From Haloarcula halobia (GTDB lineage: Archaea > Halobacteriota > Halobacteria > Halobacteriales > Haloarculaceae): DNA of 64,000 nucleotides. A model generated the notes under the pieces. The model worked only from the letters and a program-made list of their open reading frames with translations. It made no database searches and was not told the origin of the DNA. Within the stretch, counting starts at the first letter, position 1. Each line of letters starts with the position of its first letter. The position numbers and the translations under genes were made by a program. Shown here one piece after another: positions 7,207-16,388 of this stretch. The DNA is taken from the NCBI RefSeq assembly GCF_029338255.1, contig NZ_CP119787.1:496001-560000 (forward strand), written 5' to 3'.

Positions 7207-10200
7207 CTACTCGACGGTGAACTCGTCGAACTCGGCGATGCCCATCGAGTTGGTGTGCGAGCAGGTGAACACGGCCGCGTCCTGGCGCGCCGCGGCCTCC
7301 GGCAGGTCGGCGCTCCCCACCTCGGTCCAGTCCTCGCCGTCCTTGCTGTAGGCCCCGGTGAACGTCTCGCCGTCGCGCTCGATGCGGAGCCAGAGCGGGG
7401 CGTAGGTCTCCGTGTCGCGCTCGTCGCTGTCGAGGTGGCCGTCGCCGTCGGCGTCCCAGGCGAACTGGAGGCCGTTGAACGGCGTCACCGCGAGCACGAC
7501 GTAGCCCGCCGACTCGCCGGCCGCGGTCGCGTCGTCGCGGACCATGATGCCCGACTTCGCCCAGTCGTGGCTGTCCTCCTGGCCGAGCACCCGGGCGACG
7601 ACCGTCCCGCCGTCCGCGAGGCTCCGGGCGTCGACGACGGCGCCGTACTCGTCGGCGTCGGTCCAGACGTCCCGCCCGGCGGCGTTGACGTGGAGCGTCT
7701 CGCCGTTCTGGTCGAGTCCGAACTCCGCGTCCCCGGTGGCGAACGTCGTCAGTCCCTCGGGAATCGGCTGTGTCATCGGGATGCGGTCGTCGATGCGGAC
7801 GTCGTCGAACGTCGCCCGCCCGCCTTCCGTCGTGCTGGCGCTGTGGACGAGCGCGGCGTCCTGTCGCTCGGCGGCCGACGGGACGGTGCAGGTCCCGACC
7901 GACTCCCAGGTCGTGCCGCCGTCGGTGCTGACGAGTCCCTCGAACGTCGATCCGTCGCGCTCTAGGCGCAGGCGGACCGGCGTCGACCCGAAGGCCCCGA
8001 CCGCGCGGTCGACGTAGCCGTCGTCGTCGCCGTCCCACTGGAGGTGGACCCCGAGGTTGGGCGTCACGACCAGCGCGACGTAGCCCAGCGACTCGCCGGG
8101 CGCGGTGACGTCGTTCCGCAGGACGATGCCCGAGCGAGCGGTGGGGTCGGTGCCGGCCTGGGACGTGACCGCGGCCTCGACGCACCCCTCGGACCCGACG
8201 GCGTCGGGTTCGTAGACGGCGGTGTAGTCGTCGGTGCCGCCCCACATCCCCTCGCCGGCCGTCTCGATGGTGAACTCCGCGGCGTCGTAGGCGACGTCGT
8301 GCTCGGGGGCCGACGCGAACGTCTCGTAGTGGCCCGGAACCGGGTCCAGGTCGCCCGTCGCTGGCGTCAGGTGGACCGCCTGGCCGCCGCCGTGGGGCAG
8401 GGGCGCCCACAGCGTGTCCCCGCCCTCGATCTCGAAGTGCTGGACGTCGACGGCCGACTCGTAGCCGTAGGTCGTCGCCTTGTAGCCGTCCTGGTAGACG
8501 TGGGCGTCGTAGGTGCCAGCGAGGAAGTCCAGTTCGATGGGGACCCACTCGGGGTCGGCGACGGCGGTCCCGAGCCACCAGTCCTCACCCTTGCGGCGGG
8601 CGACGGTGACGTGCTGGCCGATGTCGCCGTTCAGGACCCGGGTCTCGTCCCAGTCGACGGGGACGTCCGTGACGAACTGGAAGGCCTCCCGATCGAAGTC
8701 GTAGTTGACCGGTCGATCGGTCACCATCTGGAGGCCGCTGTGGAAGATGACCAGCTGGGCGAGTTCCCGGGCCCGGGTGTTGTTGACCCGCGTCCCGGTG
8801 TACTCCCGGTAGGTGAGGTTGAAGATGCCGGTGTTGTAGTCGACGGGGCCGGCGAGCATCCGGGTAAAGGCCAGGCTCGGCGTGTGGCTCGGCGGGTTCC
8901 CGCCGCCCCGGAAGTTCTGGTACTCCATCCCGGAGACGCCCTCGCGGGTCATGAAGTTCGGGTAGGTCCGGCGCTTGCCCGTGGGCTTGACCGGCTCGTG
9001 GTTGTTGATCAGCAGGCGGTACTTCGCGGCGGTCCGGACGACGTGGTCGTAGTGGTTGATGACCGGCTGGGAGTGGTGGTGGTACCTGACCCCCGAGTCG
9101 TCCATGTAGACGCCGTCCTCGTTGACGTAGCCGGTCTTGACCGCGCGGACGCCGTTCTCGGCGTACCACTCGAAGGCCTCCTCCAGCTGGCCCTCGTAGG
9201 AAAAGCGGTCGAGGCCGGCGACGTTGGACCCCGTCTCGTTGTGGGCCATGAAGGAAACGCCCTTCCGGTCGGCGTAGTCGGTGACCTCGTCGAAGTCGAA
9301 CCGGTCGTGGGTCTCGGTAAAGAGCATGTCCTCCCAGCCGAAGGGGCCGTCGTCGGGCTTGTTGTCGCCGTGGCCCCACCCGGAGTTCCACCCCTCGGCG
9401 AAGACGTTCTCGATGCCGTGCTCGGCGGCGAAGTCGATGTACTCCTTGACGTTCTCGGTGGTCGCGCCGACGTCCGGGCCGGGTTCCCAGGTGGTCTTGC
9501 CGATGTGGATCTCCCACCAGACCCCGCAGTACTTCTGTGGCTCGATCCAGTCGGTGTCCTCGTAGGCAGAGGGCTCGTTGAGGTTCAGGGTCAACGTCGA
9601 CTCGAGCAGGTCCGCGGGCTCGCTGCCGAAGATGAACGTCCGCCACGGCGAGGCGTGGGGCGCGACGCCGACGACCCGCCGGACGTAGTCGGGGTACGGG
9701 ACCAGGTCGGCCTCGAACCGCGTCGGCCGGTCGTGGTAGCGTGCGAGCGTCATCTCGGCCCAGTCGGAGAGCGCCGCCTCGTGGATGGCCATGTAGCAGT
9801 CCTCGGTGACGCGCATCGTCACCGGCGTGTTCATGCCGTCGACGTCGGAGGTCTTGTCGTGGTTGCCGTAGTCGTAGCCGGCCTCCGAGAGCGGCGTGTT
9901 CTGGTAGACGTACTCGTAGTTGTTCCAGTTGTTCGGGATCCACCAGGCGCTGAAGTCGTCGGTGAACTCGAAGCCGGTGCGCTCGGCGGTCAGCGTGAAC
10001 TCGTCGATCCCGTCGTCGGACGGGATGGTGTAGCGAAACGCCACGCCGTCGTCGTAGGCCCGGAACGTGAGGTTGAGGTGGTGGCCGGAGTCGTGTGCCA
10101 GGCAGACGGTGAGCTCGTTGTAGTGGTCGCGGACGGACTCGTGTTCGCCCCACACCGGCTCCCAGGTGGTGTCCGCGGTGGTCCGGTCGGACCCGACGAC

Positions 10201-10512
10201 CTCGAAGTCCTCGAGGAGGTCCGGCTGGTGGGCGAACTCGAACCCGAGCGTGGAGGGCGCGATGGGTGTGACGCCCCGGTAGGAGACGCTGTAGAAGGGA
10301 CGCCCGTCGACGAGTTCGAACGTGATGGTGGCGTCACCGCTCGGCGACGAGACGGACTGCTCGCTGGCCGTCGACCCATCGACGACGAGCTCGGTGGCCG
10401 CGCTCGCTGGGACAGGGGTGGACGCTCGCTGTGACGGCGGCTGGTGGCGGCTCGACCCGTCTGTCGACGGGCTCGAACCGATGTCAGCGCCACCCGTGTC
10501 AGGATTGGGCAT
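7207..10512 (-). CDS. Glycoside hydrolase family 97 with two C-terminal lectin-like modules
   Basis: A 1101-aa protein with GH97 architecture: beta-sandwich N-domain (about 45-320), (beta/alpha)8 barrel (about 330-600, starting KYCGVWWEIHIGKTTWEPG and containing FAEGWNSGWGHGD and NNHEPVKPTGKRRTYPNF) and a C-terminal sheet. GH97 enzymes hydrolyse alpha-glucosides or alpha-galactosides. At the position where retaining members carry a nucleophile Asp this protein reads VKTGYV, with Gly, as in the inverting alpha-glucosidase branch (recalled, not searched). Residues about 730-905 and 915-1101 are two homologous DUF1349/concanavalin-like modules sharing SGIxxRxDxTAxGESxGYVxL and AAxRQDAAxxxxS; normal GH97 enzymes lack them. 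No clear signal peptide is visible, so location is uncertain. Confidence 0.85.
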   Translation of the reverse strand: MPNPDTGGADIGSSPSTDGSSRHQPPSQRASTPVPASAATELVVDGSTASEQSVSSPSGDATITFELVDGRPFYSVSYRGVTPIAPSTLGFEFAHQPDLLEDFEVVGSDRTTADTTWEPVWGEHESVRDHYNELTVCLAHDSGHHLNLTFRAYDDGVAFRYTIPSDDGIDEFTLTAERTGFEFTDDFSAWWIPNNWNNYEYVYQNTPLSEAGYDYGNHDKTSDVDGMNTPVTMRVTEDCYMAIHEAALSDWAEMTLARYHDRPTRFEADLVPYPDYVRRVVGVAPHASPWRTFIFGSEPADLLESTLTLNLNEPSAYEDTDWIEPQKYCGVWWEIHIGKTTWEPGPDVGATTENVKEYIDFAAEHGIENVFAEGWNSGWGHGDNKPDDGPFGWEDMLFTETHDRFDFDEVTDYADRKGVSFMAHNETGSNVAGLDRFSYEGQLEEAFEWYAENGVRAVKTGYVNEDGVYMDDSGVRYHHHSQPVINHYDHVVRTAAKYRLLINNHEPVKPTGKRRTYPNFMTREGVSGMEYQNFRGGGNPPSHTPSLAFTRMLAGPVDYNTGIFNLTYREYTGTRVNNTRARELAQLVIFHSGLQMVTDRPVNYDFDREAFQFVTDVPVDWDETRVLNGDIGQHVTVARRKGEDWWLGTAVADPEWVPIELDFLAGTYDAHVYQDGYKATTYGYESAVDVQHFEIEGGDTLWAPLPHGGGQAVHLTPATGDLDPVPGHYETFASAPEHDVAYDAAEFTIETAGEGMWGGTDDYTAVYEPDAVGSEGCVEAAVTSQAGTDPTARSGIVLRNDVTAPGESLGYVALVVTPNLGVHLQWDGDDDGYVDRAVGAFGSTPVRLRLERDGSTFEGLVSTDGGTTWESVGTCTVPSAAERQDAALVHSASTTEGGRATFDDVRIDDRIPMTQPIPEGLTTFATGDAEFGLDQNGETLHVNAAGRDVWTDADEYGAVVDARSLADGGTVVARVLGQEDSHDWAKSGIMVRDDATAAGESAGYVVLAVTPFNGLQFAWDADGDGHLDSDERDTETYAPLWLRIERDGETFTGAYSKDGEDWTEVGSADLPEAAARQDAAVFTCSHTNSMGIAEFDEFTVE

Positions 10513-10546
10513 GCTCTATATTTCCAACGGGTGTTGTTAATTCTGT

Positions 10547-10555
10547 CCTTTTATA
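10547..10555 (-). promoter_or_regulatory. TATA box of the GH97 gene
   Basis: On the minus strand TATAAAAGG occurs 35-43 nt upstream of the GH97 ATG, implying a short leader of about 10 nt. A second AT-rich run (ATATAG) directly next to the ATG is too close to serve as TATA box. Confidence 0.5.
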
Positions 10556-10840
10556 CCGTCCACTCGCCGAGCGGTCGCCGCGCGGCTGTCGAGCAGTGCT
10601 TCCGCCCGGTCCTGTCCGTGGATTCGTACGTGTCGTAATCACTTTGCTACGAGCGCGCGCTCGACTACAGGCGGCGCCGCACGCCCGAACGCGCGCCGTG
10701 TCGCCCGCCGCCGCTCGCGTCGCCGGCGTCTCTCCGCCCTCGGTTTCCCCTCGAGATGCTCTGTAATGTGCCGGTTATCGCGGTAAGTGGTAACAAATCT
10801 TTCGGGCGCGGCCCCGCGCCCGCCTGTCCGCCGGCCCCGC
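10556..10840. other. Intergenic region, nothing recognisable
   Basis: Spacer between the GH97 promoter and the tiaS stop codon, about 285 bp. I see GC-rich low-complexity sequence and no convincing reading frame, RNA gene or repeat. Both flanking genes point left, so it holds the tiaS 3' end signal at most. Confidence 0.5.
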
Positions 10841-12106
10841 TCACCGCTCCGGGTGTGTCGGCGCGTCGAACCCGCCGCGGACGAGCGGTTTGGCGATGTG
10901 CCGGCGGGCCACCGGTGGCACCTCGTACCACCCTCGCTCCAGGTCCCGGGTCAGCGTACGCTCTGCTTTCACGTCGGCGTGGGTCGAACAGTCCCGGCAG
11001 CGGTAGCCCTGGTCGCGCCCGGCCGAGGACATCGACCGGCCACACGACGGGCAGTCGGGGGTCACCAGCTCGGTCCGCACCAGGTCGCGGACGGCGAACT
11101 TCTCCAGCTTCAGCGTCCCGTCGCTGACCTCGCCACAGGCGGTGACCCGGTCGCCGACCCGGAGCGCCCGGACCAGGCCGCGGAACCGCTTGGTCGGTTC
11201 GAACGCCGCACAGGGCAGTCGCGCGCCGTCGGCCGCCAGATCGACGAAGACGTGGCCCCCCTCGCGCGTCTCGGGGGCGGTCGCCACCTCGCCGGTGACC
11301 CGGAACGCCCGGTCGTCGGCGACGTCGTCCAGCGCGGCGTCCTGCAGGTGGCCGTCGGTGCCCTGGTTGGTGACGAACGTCGTCGCCGTCGCGACGGGTT
11401 CGCTCTCGATGGCCGCGGCGACCTCCCGGCACGCGTCGGGGTCGTCGCCGCGGATGCCATAGAGGACCGGACAGGGCGTCCGGGGGACACAGACGGGGTA
11501 GCCCGACGCCCGGTCGACGGTGTCCCAGACCGACGGGTAGTAGTCGTCGGCCGCCGCGAAGACGCTCTCTGTGTCGACGTCTCGCTCGGTCCCCCAGCGC
11601 CCGCGCTCGCGGTAGGCGATGTGTTCGTAGGTCCACTCGTCGAAGGCCGCCCAGGCTCCGGCGGCCGCGAGCGCGCCCACCAGGCCACGGCCGGTGCCCC
11701 GCTCGATGCGGGCGAACCCGACCGCGTCGGCGAGCGTCTTCGCGGCCGCCGGGTCCTGAATCGTCCGGACGGCGCCGACGGCGAAGTCGGCCACCGCGTC
11801 GGGGACGGCCCCGGGCGCACAGTCGGCGACGACGGCGCCCGGGTTCGTGCGGGGGTCGTCCGTCTCGGCCATCTCGAGGACGTCGGCGAGCAGGCGGCGC
11901 GCCCGGTCGGCCGCCAGGTCCGTGTGGACCGCCAGGGCGGCGTTCCCCCGGGTCTTGTGCTCGACGGCGGGGTTCAGGCGCACGAGCAGCACGCGCTCGA
12001 CGCGCCCGCCCGCGTCGCGAATCGCGTCGGCCAGTCGGCTGGCGGCGTAGGTGGTACACATCCCGCGCTCGCGGGAGTCCGTGTCGTCGATGCCGACCAG
12101 CGTCAC
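10841..12106 (-). CDS. tiaS: tRNA(Ile2) 2-agmatinylcytidine synthetase TiaS
   Basis: TiaS attaches agmatine to C34 of tRNA-Ile(CAU), giving the agmatidine that lets archaea read AUA. The 421-aa length is typical. The N-terminus VTLVGIDDTDSRERGMCTTY carries the signature GIDDTD and the Thr-rich kinase-like domain; the middle has FVTNQGTDGH; an OB-fold follows and then a C-terminal zinc ribbon, CPSCGRSMSSAGRDQGYRC plus RDC. The GTG start at 12106 begins exactly at the conserved N-terminus. It sits 40 bp downstream of a small zinc protein gene on the same strand and is probably co-transcribed with it. Confidence 0.92.
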   Translation of the reverse strand: MTLVGIDDTDSRERGMCTTYAASRLADAIRDAGGRVERVLLVRLNPAVEHKTRGNAALAVHTDLAADRARRLLADVLEMAETDDPRTNPGAVVADCAPGAVPDAVADFAVGAVRTIQDPAAAKTLADAVGFARIERGTGRGLVGALAAAGAWAAFDEWTYEHIAYRERGRWGTERDVDTESVFAAADDYYPSVWDTVDRASGYPVCVPRTPCPVLYGIRGDDPDACREVAAAIESEPVATATTFVTNQGTDGHLQDAALDDVADDRAFRVTGEVATAPETREGGHVFVDLAADGARLPCAAFEPTKRFRGLVRALRVGDRVTACGEVSDGTLKLEKFAVRDLVRTELVTPDCPSCGRSMSSAGRDQGYRCRDCSTHADVKAERTLTRDLERGWYEVPPVARRHIAKPLVRGGFDAPTHPER

Positions 12107-12146
12107 GGGCGCGCCTAGCCGACTGGGGCCCAAACCGGTTTCTATC

Positions 12147-12362
12147 TCATTCGACGCCCGTGAGGTCGGCCACGTCGGCCTCGGTGACCTCGCGGTCGTC
12201 GGGCAGTCGGTCGATGCAGTCGTAACAGAGGAAGTGCTCGGTGCCGTCGGCCAGCTCCAGGATGATGCCCTCGGTGGGGTCGTTGGTGAGCGACCAGAGG
12301 TTGGCGATGCCGCCGCCGATGGACACAGACGTCCCGCACCCGTCACAGGGCTGTGTGGCCAT
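12147..12362 (-). CDS. Small zinc-finger-like protein (71 aa)
   Basis: A conserved-looking haloarchaeal miniprotein with two cysteine pairs, CDGCGTS near the N-terminus and CYDC near residue 47, that could bind one zinc. The rest is acidic. Function unknown. It lies directly upstream of tiaS and divergent from the cysteine-cluster gene at 12429. Confidence 0.75.
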   Translation of the reverse strand: MATQPCDGCGTSVSIGGGIANLWSLTNDPTEGIILELADGTEHFLCYDCIDRLPDDREVTEADVADLTGVE

Positions 12363-12428
12363 GGGCTTTCTAGGGCCGACCGCCGCTAAGACCTTTCCTT
12401 TTTGTCATACGGTATCGACTACCACGAC

Positions 12429-13289
12429 ATGGAGGTCGACTGCGAGGGCTGTGCCGGCTGTTGCATCGACTGGCGCTCGCTCACCGACGCCGACATCGAT
12501 CACGAGCGCCGCGGCCCGTTCGAACCGCTCGACGACACCTACAACCTGGCCCCGCTGACGCGCGACGAGGTGCGCGAGTTCGTCGCCGCGGGCTACGGCG
12601 ATGCGCTCTGCCCCCGCCTCTGGAAGGCTACCGACGACCGGAGCGTCACCATCGGCGACGTCGACGTGGCCGCCATCCAGGGGCGCCCGGTCTTCTTCGT
12701 CGGCTTGCGAAAGCCACCCAAACCCGTCGCCCCGTTCGACGGCGACTCGACCTGGCTGCACGCCTGTGTCTTCCTCGACCCGACGACCCTCCAGTGTCGC
12801 ATCCACGGCGACGACCTGTATCCAGAGACCTGCGCCCGGTACCCCGCCGAGAACCTCCGTCTCGACGTCGAGACGGAGTGTGAGCGCGTCGAGCGCGTCC
12901 ACGGCGGCACTCGGCTCCTCGACGACACCGCGCCCGACGTCGACCCGCTCTTTGGCCCGGCCGCCGTCGGGAGCAAGGTGTTCGCCCATCCCGCGCCCGA
13001 CCGGGTGACAGACAGCGTCGCGCGGTTTCGCGACGGCGAACCGACCGCCGCCGACCGCGCGGAGTTCGTCGGCGTTGCGGCGGCCGCCAGCCCGGGCACC
13101 CTGCTGGTCAACGACGCCCGCTACGAGGCGGCCCGCGATGCCGTCATCGAGGCGGACTCCTGGGCCGGGCGTGCCATCGACGCGTGGGGCGCCGACGCAG
13201 GCGCCGTCGGGAGCGCTGGGCCGCCGCCGGCCGTCGCCCGCGACGTCGAAGACGTGGCCGGCGCGCCACCGACGCCCGGGTGGGAGTGA
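12429..13289 (+). CDS. YkgJ-family cysteine cluster protein
   Basis: A 286-aa protein whose start, MEVDCEGCAGCC, holds the CxxCxxCC cluster of the YkgJ/UPF0153 family; further Cys lie in HACVFLDPTTLQCRIHG and PETCARYP, so a metal site (zinc or Fe-S) is likely. The biochemical role of the family is not established. ATG 12429 is preferred over a TTG nine codons upstream because the cysteine motif starts there. It is divergent from the 71-aa gene and is followed by a dehydrogenase-like gene with its own promoter. Confidence 0.8.
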   Translation: MEVDCEGCAGCCIDWRSLTDADIDHERRGPFEPLDDTYNLAPLTRDEVREFVAAGYGDALCPRLWKATDDRSVTIGDVDVAAIQGRPVFFVGLRKPPKPVAPFDGDSTWLHACVFLDPTTLQCRIHGDDLYPETCARYPAENLRLDVETECERVERVHGGTRLLDDTAPDVDPLFGPAAVGSKVFAHPAPDRVTDSVARFRDGEPTAADRAEFVGVAAAASPGTLLVNDARYEAARDAVIEADSWAGRAIDAWGADAGAVGSAGPPPAVARDVEDVAGAPPTPGWE

Positions 13290-13359
13290 CCGGCGTCCGT
13301 CCGCCGGCCACGCCCGCGAGGGGGAGTCTTTTAGCGCCTGGCCCCCGTCCATCGCAGGT

Positions 13360-14298
13360 ATGCACGTGCTGGTCACCGGTGCGACGGGGTTCGTCGGGAG
13401 CCACCTCGTCTCTGCCCTCCGCGCCGCGGACCACGACGTCCGCGCCCTCGTGCGCGACCCGGCGGGGTACGACCCCGCGCCGGGCGTCGAGGTAGCGACG
13501 GGTGACCTGCTCGAACCCGGCAGCTTCGACGCGGCCCTCGAGGGCGTCGACGCTGCCGTCTACCTCGTCCACTCGATGGGGGCCGGCGACGACTACGAGG
13601 ATCGCGACCGCCGCGCGGCCCAAAACTTCCGGGCGGCGGCCACCGAGGCGGGCGTCGACCGGGTCGTCTACCTGGGCGGCCTGGGCGGCGACGACGCCCC
13701 GCTCTCGAGGCACTTGCGCTCGCGGCGCACCGTCGAGCACCTCCTTGCGGCCGGGACCTACGACCTGACCACGCTCCGGGCGGCCATCATCGTCGGGGCC
13801 GGCAGCGCCAGCTTCCAGCTGATCTGTGAGCTGGCCGCCCGGTTCCCGCTGCTCGTCACCCCGCGGGCCGTCGCGACGGACTGTCACCCCATCGCCATCG
13901 CCGACGTCGTCGAGTACCTCGTCGGCGTCCTCGAGACCCCGGCGACGGCCGGCGGGACCTACGAGATCGGCGGCCCGGAGGTGATGAGCTACGCGGAGGT
14001 CCTCCGGCGGACGGGCGCCCGGGCCGGGTCGGGTGTCCCACGGATCGTCTCGCTCCCGGTGCTCTCGCCCGGCCTCTCCTCGTACTGGGTCGGGTTCCTG
14101 ACCGACGTCCCGGCGAGCGTCGCGCGGCCGCTGGTCGCCGGCCTCGACACCCCCGTGGTCGCCGACGACGCCCCGATTCGCGACCTGGTCCCGGTCGACC
14201 TGACCCCGTTCGAGACGGCCGTCGACCGCGCGAAAGCCCAGCTGCGCGACGACCACGCGCCGCGGCCGACGGCCACCGACGGCGGGGCGGGCCGATGA
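13360..14298 (+). CDS. NAD(P)H-binding atypical SDR protein
   Basis: A 312-aa Rossmann-fold protein starting MHVLVTGATGFVGSHLVSAL, the glycine-rich NAD(P) motif of NmrA-like/complex-I-subunit-like SDRs. The usual YxxxK is not evident, which fits atypical SDRs. Middle and C-terminal parts (DVVEYLVGVLETP, GGTYEIGGPEVMSY) resemble the DUF2867/YwnB-like group. A TATA-like TTTTAGC about 27 nt before the ATG suggests a leaderless start. Its stop overlaps the next ATG (ATGA), so the two genes are translationally coupled. Confidence 0.8.
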   Translation: MHVLVTGATGFVGSHLVSALRAADHDVRALVRDPAGYDPAPGVEVATGDLLEPGSFDAALEGVDAAVYLVHSMGAGDDYEDRDRRAAQNFRAAATEAGVDRVVYLGGLGGDDAPLSRHLRSRRTVEHLLAAGTYDLTTLRAAIIVGAGSASFQLICELAARFPLLVTPRAVATDCHPIAIADVVEYLVGVLETPATAGGTYEIGGPEVMSYAEVLRRTGARAGSGVPRIVSLPVLSPGLSSYWVGFLTDVPASVARPLVAGLDTPVVADDAPIRDLVPVDLTPFETAVDRAKAQLRDDHAPRPTATDGGAGR

Positions 14299-15029
14299 GC
14301 GGCGACTCGCCACGCCCCGAGTACGGCGAGACGTGGGTGTACGAGAGCATCGTCGGCGCGCTGCCGGGCATCCGGTTGCCGACGTGGGCGGCCATCGCCA
14401 TCCAGCTGCTCATCTTCGAGACCGCCATCGTCGCGCTGTCGTGGTACTACGACACCTGGAACGCCGCCATCGCGGCGACGGCGGTGGTCTTCGTCGCCAC
14501 CGTCGGGAGCGTCGAGATGCTGCGCATCAGCACTCTCATCCGGCGCATCGACGTCCCACAGCCCTACCGGGCGCTGCTCTTCTCGTCGAACATGGAGGTG
14601 GTGCTCTCGGTGCTCGCCTACGTCGCCATCCTCTCGCACCTGTTCGTCTTCGACCCCCAGACCAGCAGCAGGCCGCTGGTGACCACGCTGTTCGGCGAGG
14701 AACCGCCGGTGCTCGTCGTCTACCTCCTCCTGCTGGTGCTGTGGGACGTCAGCTACCGCATCGGCACCGGGTGGTGGGCCACCGTCACCGGTCTGTGGCG
14801 TTCCGCGCGGTACCGCTTTGACCCCGAGACGGCACGGGTCTTCCAGCGCGCCGACGTAGAGACCTGGGGCTTCGGCGTCCTGCAACTGGTCCTGGTGCCG
14901 TTCGTGCTGGACCAGCCGGTCCTGCTCGCGTCGCTCCTTGCCCACGTCACCGCCGTGACGGTCGTGACGGCCGTCTCCGTGGCGCTGTTGCGAATCAGGG
15001 CGAGAAAGCCGGCTACTGCTCCGAGTTGA
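14295..15029 (+). CDS. Conserved haloarchaeal membrane protein
   Basis: A 244-aa protein with about six hydrophobic segments (residues 30-50, 57-75, 100-118, 133-155, and two in the last 50). A short soluble N-terminus reads MSGDSPRPEYGETWVYESIV. No enzymatic motif is recognisable; I believe it belongs to a DUF75xx-type haloarchaeal family. It overlaps the SDR gene by 4 bp and its 3' end overlaps the antisense small gene at 15013 by 17 bp. Confidence 0.75.
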   Translation: MSGDSPRPEYGETWVYESIVGALPGIRLPTWAAIAIQLLIFETAIVALSWYYDTWNAAIAATAVVFVATVGSVEMLRISTLIRRIDVPQPYRALLFSSNMEVVLSVLAYVAILSHLFVFDPQTSSRPLVTTLFGEEPPVLVVYLLLLVLWDVSYRIGTGWWATVTGLWRSARYRFDPETARVFQRADVETWGFGVLQLVLVPFVLDQPVLLASLLAHVTAVTVVTAVSVALLRIRARKPATAPS

Positions 15030-15189
15030 TCTGCTTGAACTGGTCCAGCAGCTCCTCGGTGGACTCGTCGCCGTCGTAGGTCACGGTCCCGTGATACGCT
15101 GTCCGGTCGTCGTCCTCCGAGAGGTCGACTTCGGTGTTCTTGCGCTCACGGCGTTCGTGTTCGTCGTCGTCGTACGCTCCCATCGACAT
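15013..15189 (-). CDS. DUF5786-like small acidic protein (58 aa)
   Basis: The 58-codon frame starts MSMGAYDDDEHERRERKN and ends ELLDQFKQINSEQ. This matches a very common haloarchaeal miniprotein that I recall as DUF5786; it is highly charged with no membrane segment. Function unknown. It is convergent with the membrane-protein gene and overlaps its last 17 bp. Confidence 0.8.
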   Translation of the reverse strand: MSMGAYDDDEHERRERKNTEVDLSEDDDRTAYHGTVTYDGDESTEELLDQFKQINSEQ

Positions 15190-15413
15190 AGGTTACCACA
15201 TGACAACTAGCGTGGTAGCGCCTATCAATGTAACGGTCGTTCCAATAGTTTCGGCAACAGCTGTTTTCGCAACGGTCGTCCGTACCCGCGTGGTCCGGCG
15301 GTCGCCGGATCGAGGCGGCGCCCCTCGCGCCGGCCCGCCTGGTACCGGCCACCGTGTCCACCGCTGACACGTCGTTCGGAACGCATTAGAGCGCTGACCG
15401 ACTACGATCTACC

Positions 15414-16388
15414 GTGGCTGGTCCCTTACGATTTCGACACTCGACCGACCGCTGGAGCGAAGACCGCATCCGGCGCGACCTCCTCGAACCCCTCCAGGAC
15501 CGTTTCGGCGCGACGCTGAACGGCCCGTGGTTCGCCCCGCCCGAGGGGTGGGCCGCCCGGCGCCTGGAGATGGACAACGGCGACCTCGCGCTGTTCGTCT
15601 GGAACGGCCAGGAGGCCTACTGGATGGGCAACACCGAGACGCCCGAGACGCTGTGGCGCACCGACAAGTACACGTTCGACGAGGTGGCCGACCCCATCGC
15701 CGAGTGGGGCGAGCGCGAACTGCTCGCCCAGCTCGAGGTCGAGGACCCGTGGCTCGCCGACTACGAGCACGTCGCCCACTTCTTCCTGCCCGTCTTCCTC
15801 TCGAAGGACGGCCGCGAGTCGACCCGCACGTTCTTCCGGGACCACGCCGGGGGGTTCCCAGACGCGACGCGCGAGGCGGGCCTGCGGTTCTACGACGACT
15901 TCCTCGCGACGGGCGTCTTGGACGACTACCGCTACACCATGGCGAGCAAGCTCGGGACCAGCCAGGGCTTTGACCTCTCGCGGATGCAGGCGACGATGGG
16001 CGAGTTCAACGTCGCCAAACTGCTCGTCGAGGCCGGCAACGACTTCGAACCCGAGGTCGAACTCGGGTCGGGCCACGCCATCGACTTCCGCGTCGGCGAC
16101 ACGCTCGTCGAGGTGACGCGCCCGCGCCCCCCGTCGCGCCGGCAGGTCAACACCGGCGTCGCGGCGGTCAAGGCCTCCGGCGACGCCAAGACCCGCGACC
16201 AGCTGGCCGCGCACCCCGGCGCCGTGCTGGTCGTCGACGCCACGTCCTTCGCCGACGACGAGTGGCGCCGCGTCCTCGGCGAGCGCCCCGACGTGGGCTA
16301 CCAGCCGCTGGTCGTCTTCCGCTATCGCCCCGACGGCACCGTCGAGGGCTACTCCCACGGGTCGATTCCGTTCCCGCTGCCCTTCTAG
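15414..16388 (+). CDS. DUF5784-like haloarchaeal protein, possibly nuclease-fold
   Basis: A 324-aa soluble protein starting at GTG 15414 ([14 protein letters not shown]), with an AT-rich element about 27 nt upstream. I recall it as a conserved haloarchaeal family of unknown function. The C-terminal third carries [20 protein letters not shown] followed by [11 protein letters not shown]. An E...D...E-V-T pattern on predicted beta strands like this is reminiscent of the PD-(D/E)XK fold. That is a suggestion only; the Lys is replaced by Thr/Arg. The stop codon shares CTAG with that of leuS. Confidence 0.75.
   Translation: MAGPLRFRHSTDRWSEDRIRRDLLEPLQDRFGATLNGPWFAPPEGWAARRLEMDNGDLALFVWNGQEAYWMGNTETPETLWRTDKYTFDEVADPIAEWGERELLAQLEVEDPWLADYEHVAHFFLPVFLSKDGRESTRTFFRDHAGGFPDATREAGLRFYDDFLATGVLDDYRYTMASKLGTSQGFDLSRMQATMGEFNVAKLLVEAGNDFEPEVELGSGHAIDFRVGDTLVEVTRPRPPSRRQVNTGVAAVKASGDAKTRDQLAAHPGAVLVVDATSFADDEWRRVLGERPDVGYQPLVVFRYRPDGTVEGYSHGSIPFPLPF

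Noticed and set aside
8044-10434. A 796-codon open frame on the plus strand across the glycosidase gene
   Set aside because: It has the Val/Gly/Asp/Arg shadow composition seen opposite halophilic genes, while the minus-strand frame carries clear GH97 motifs.
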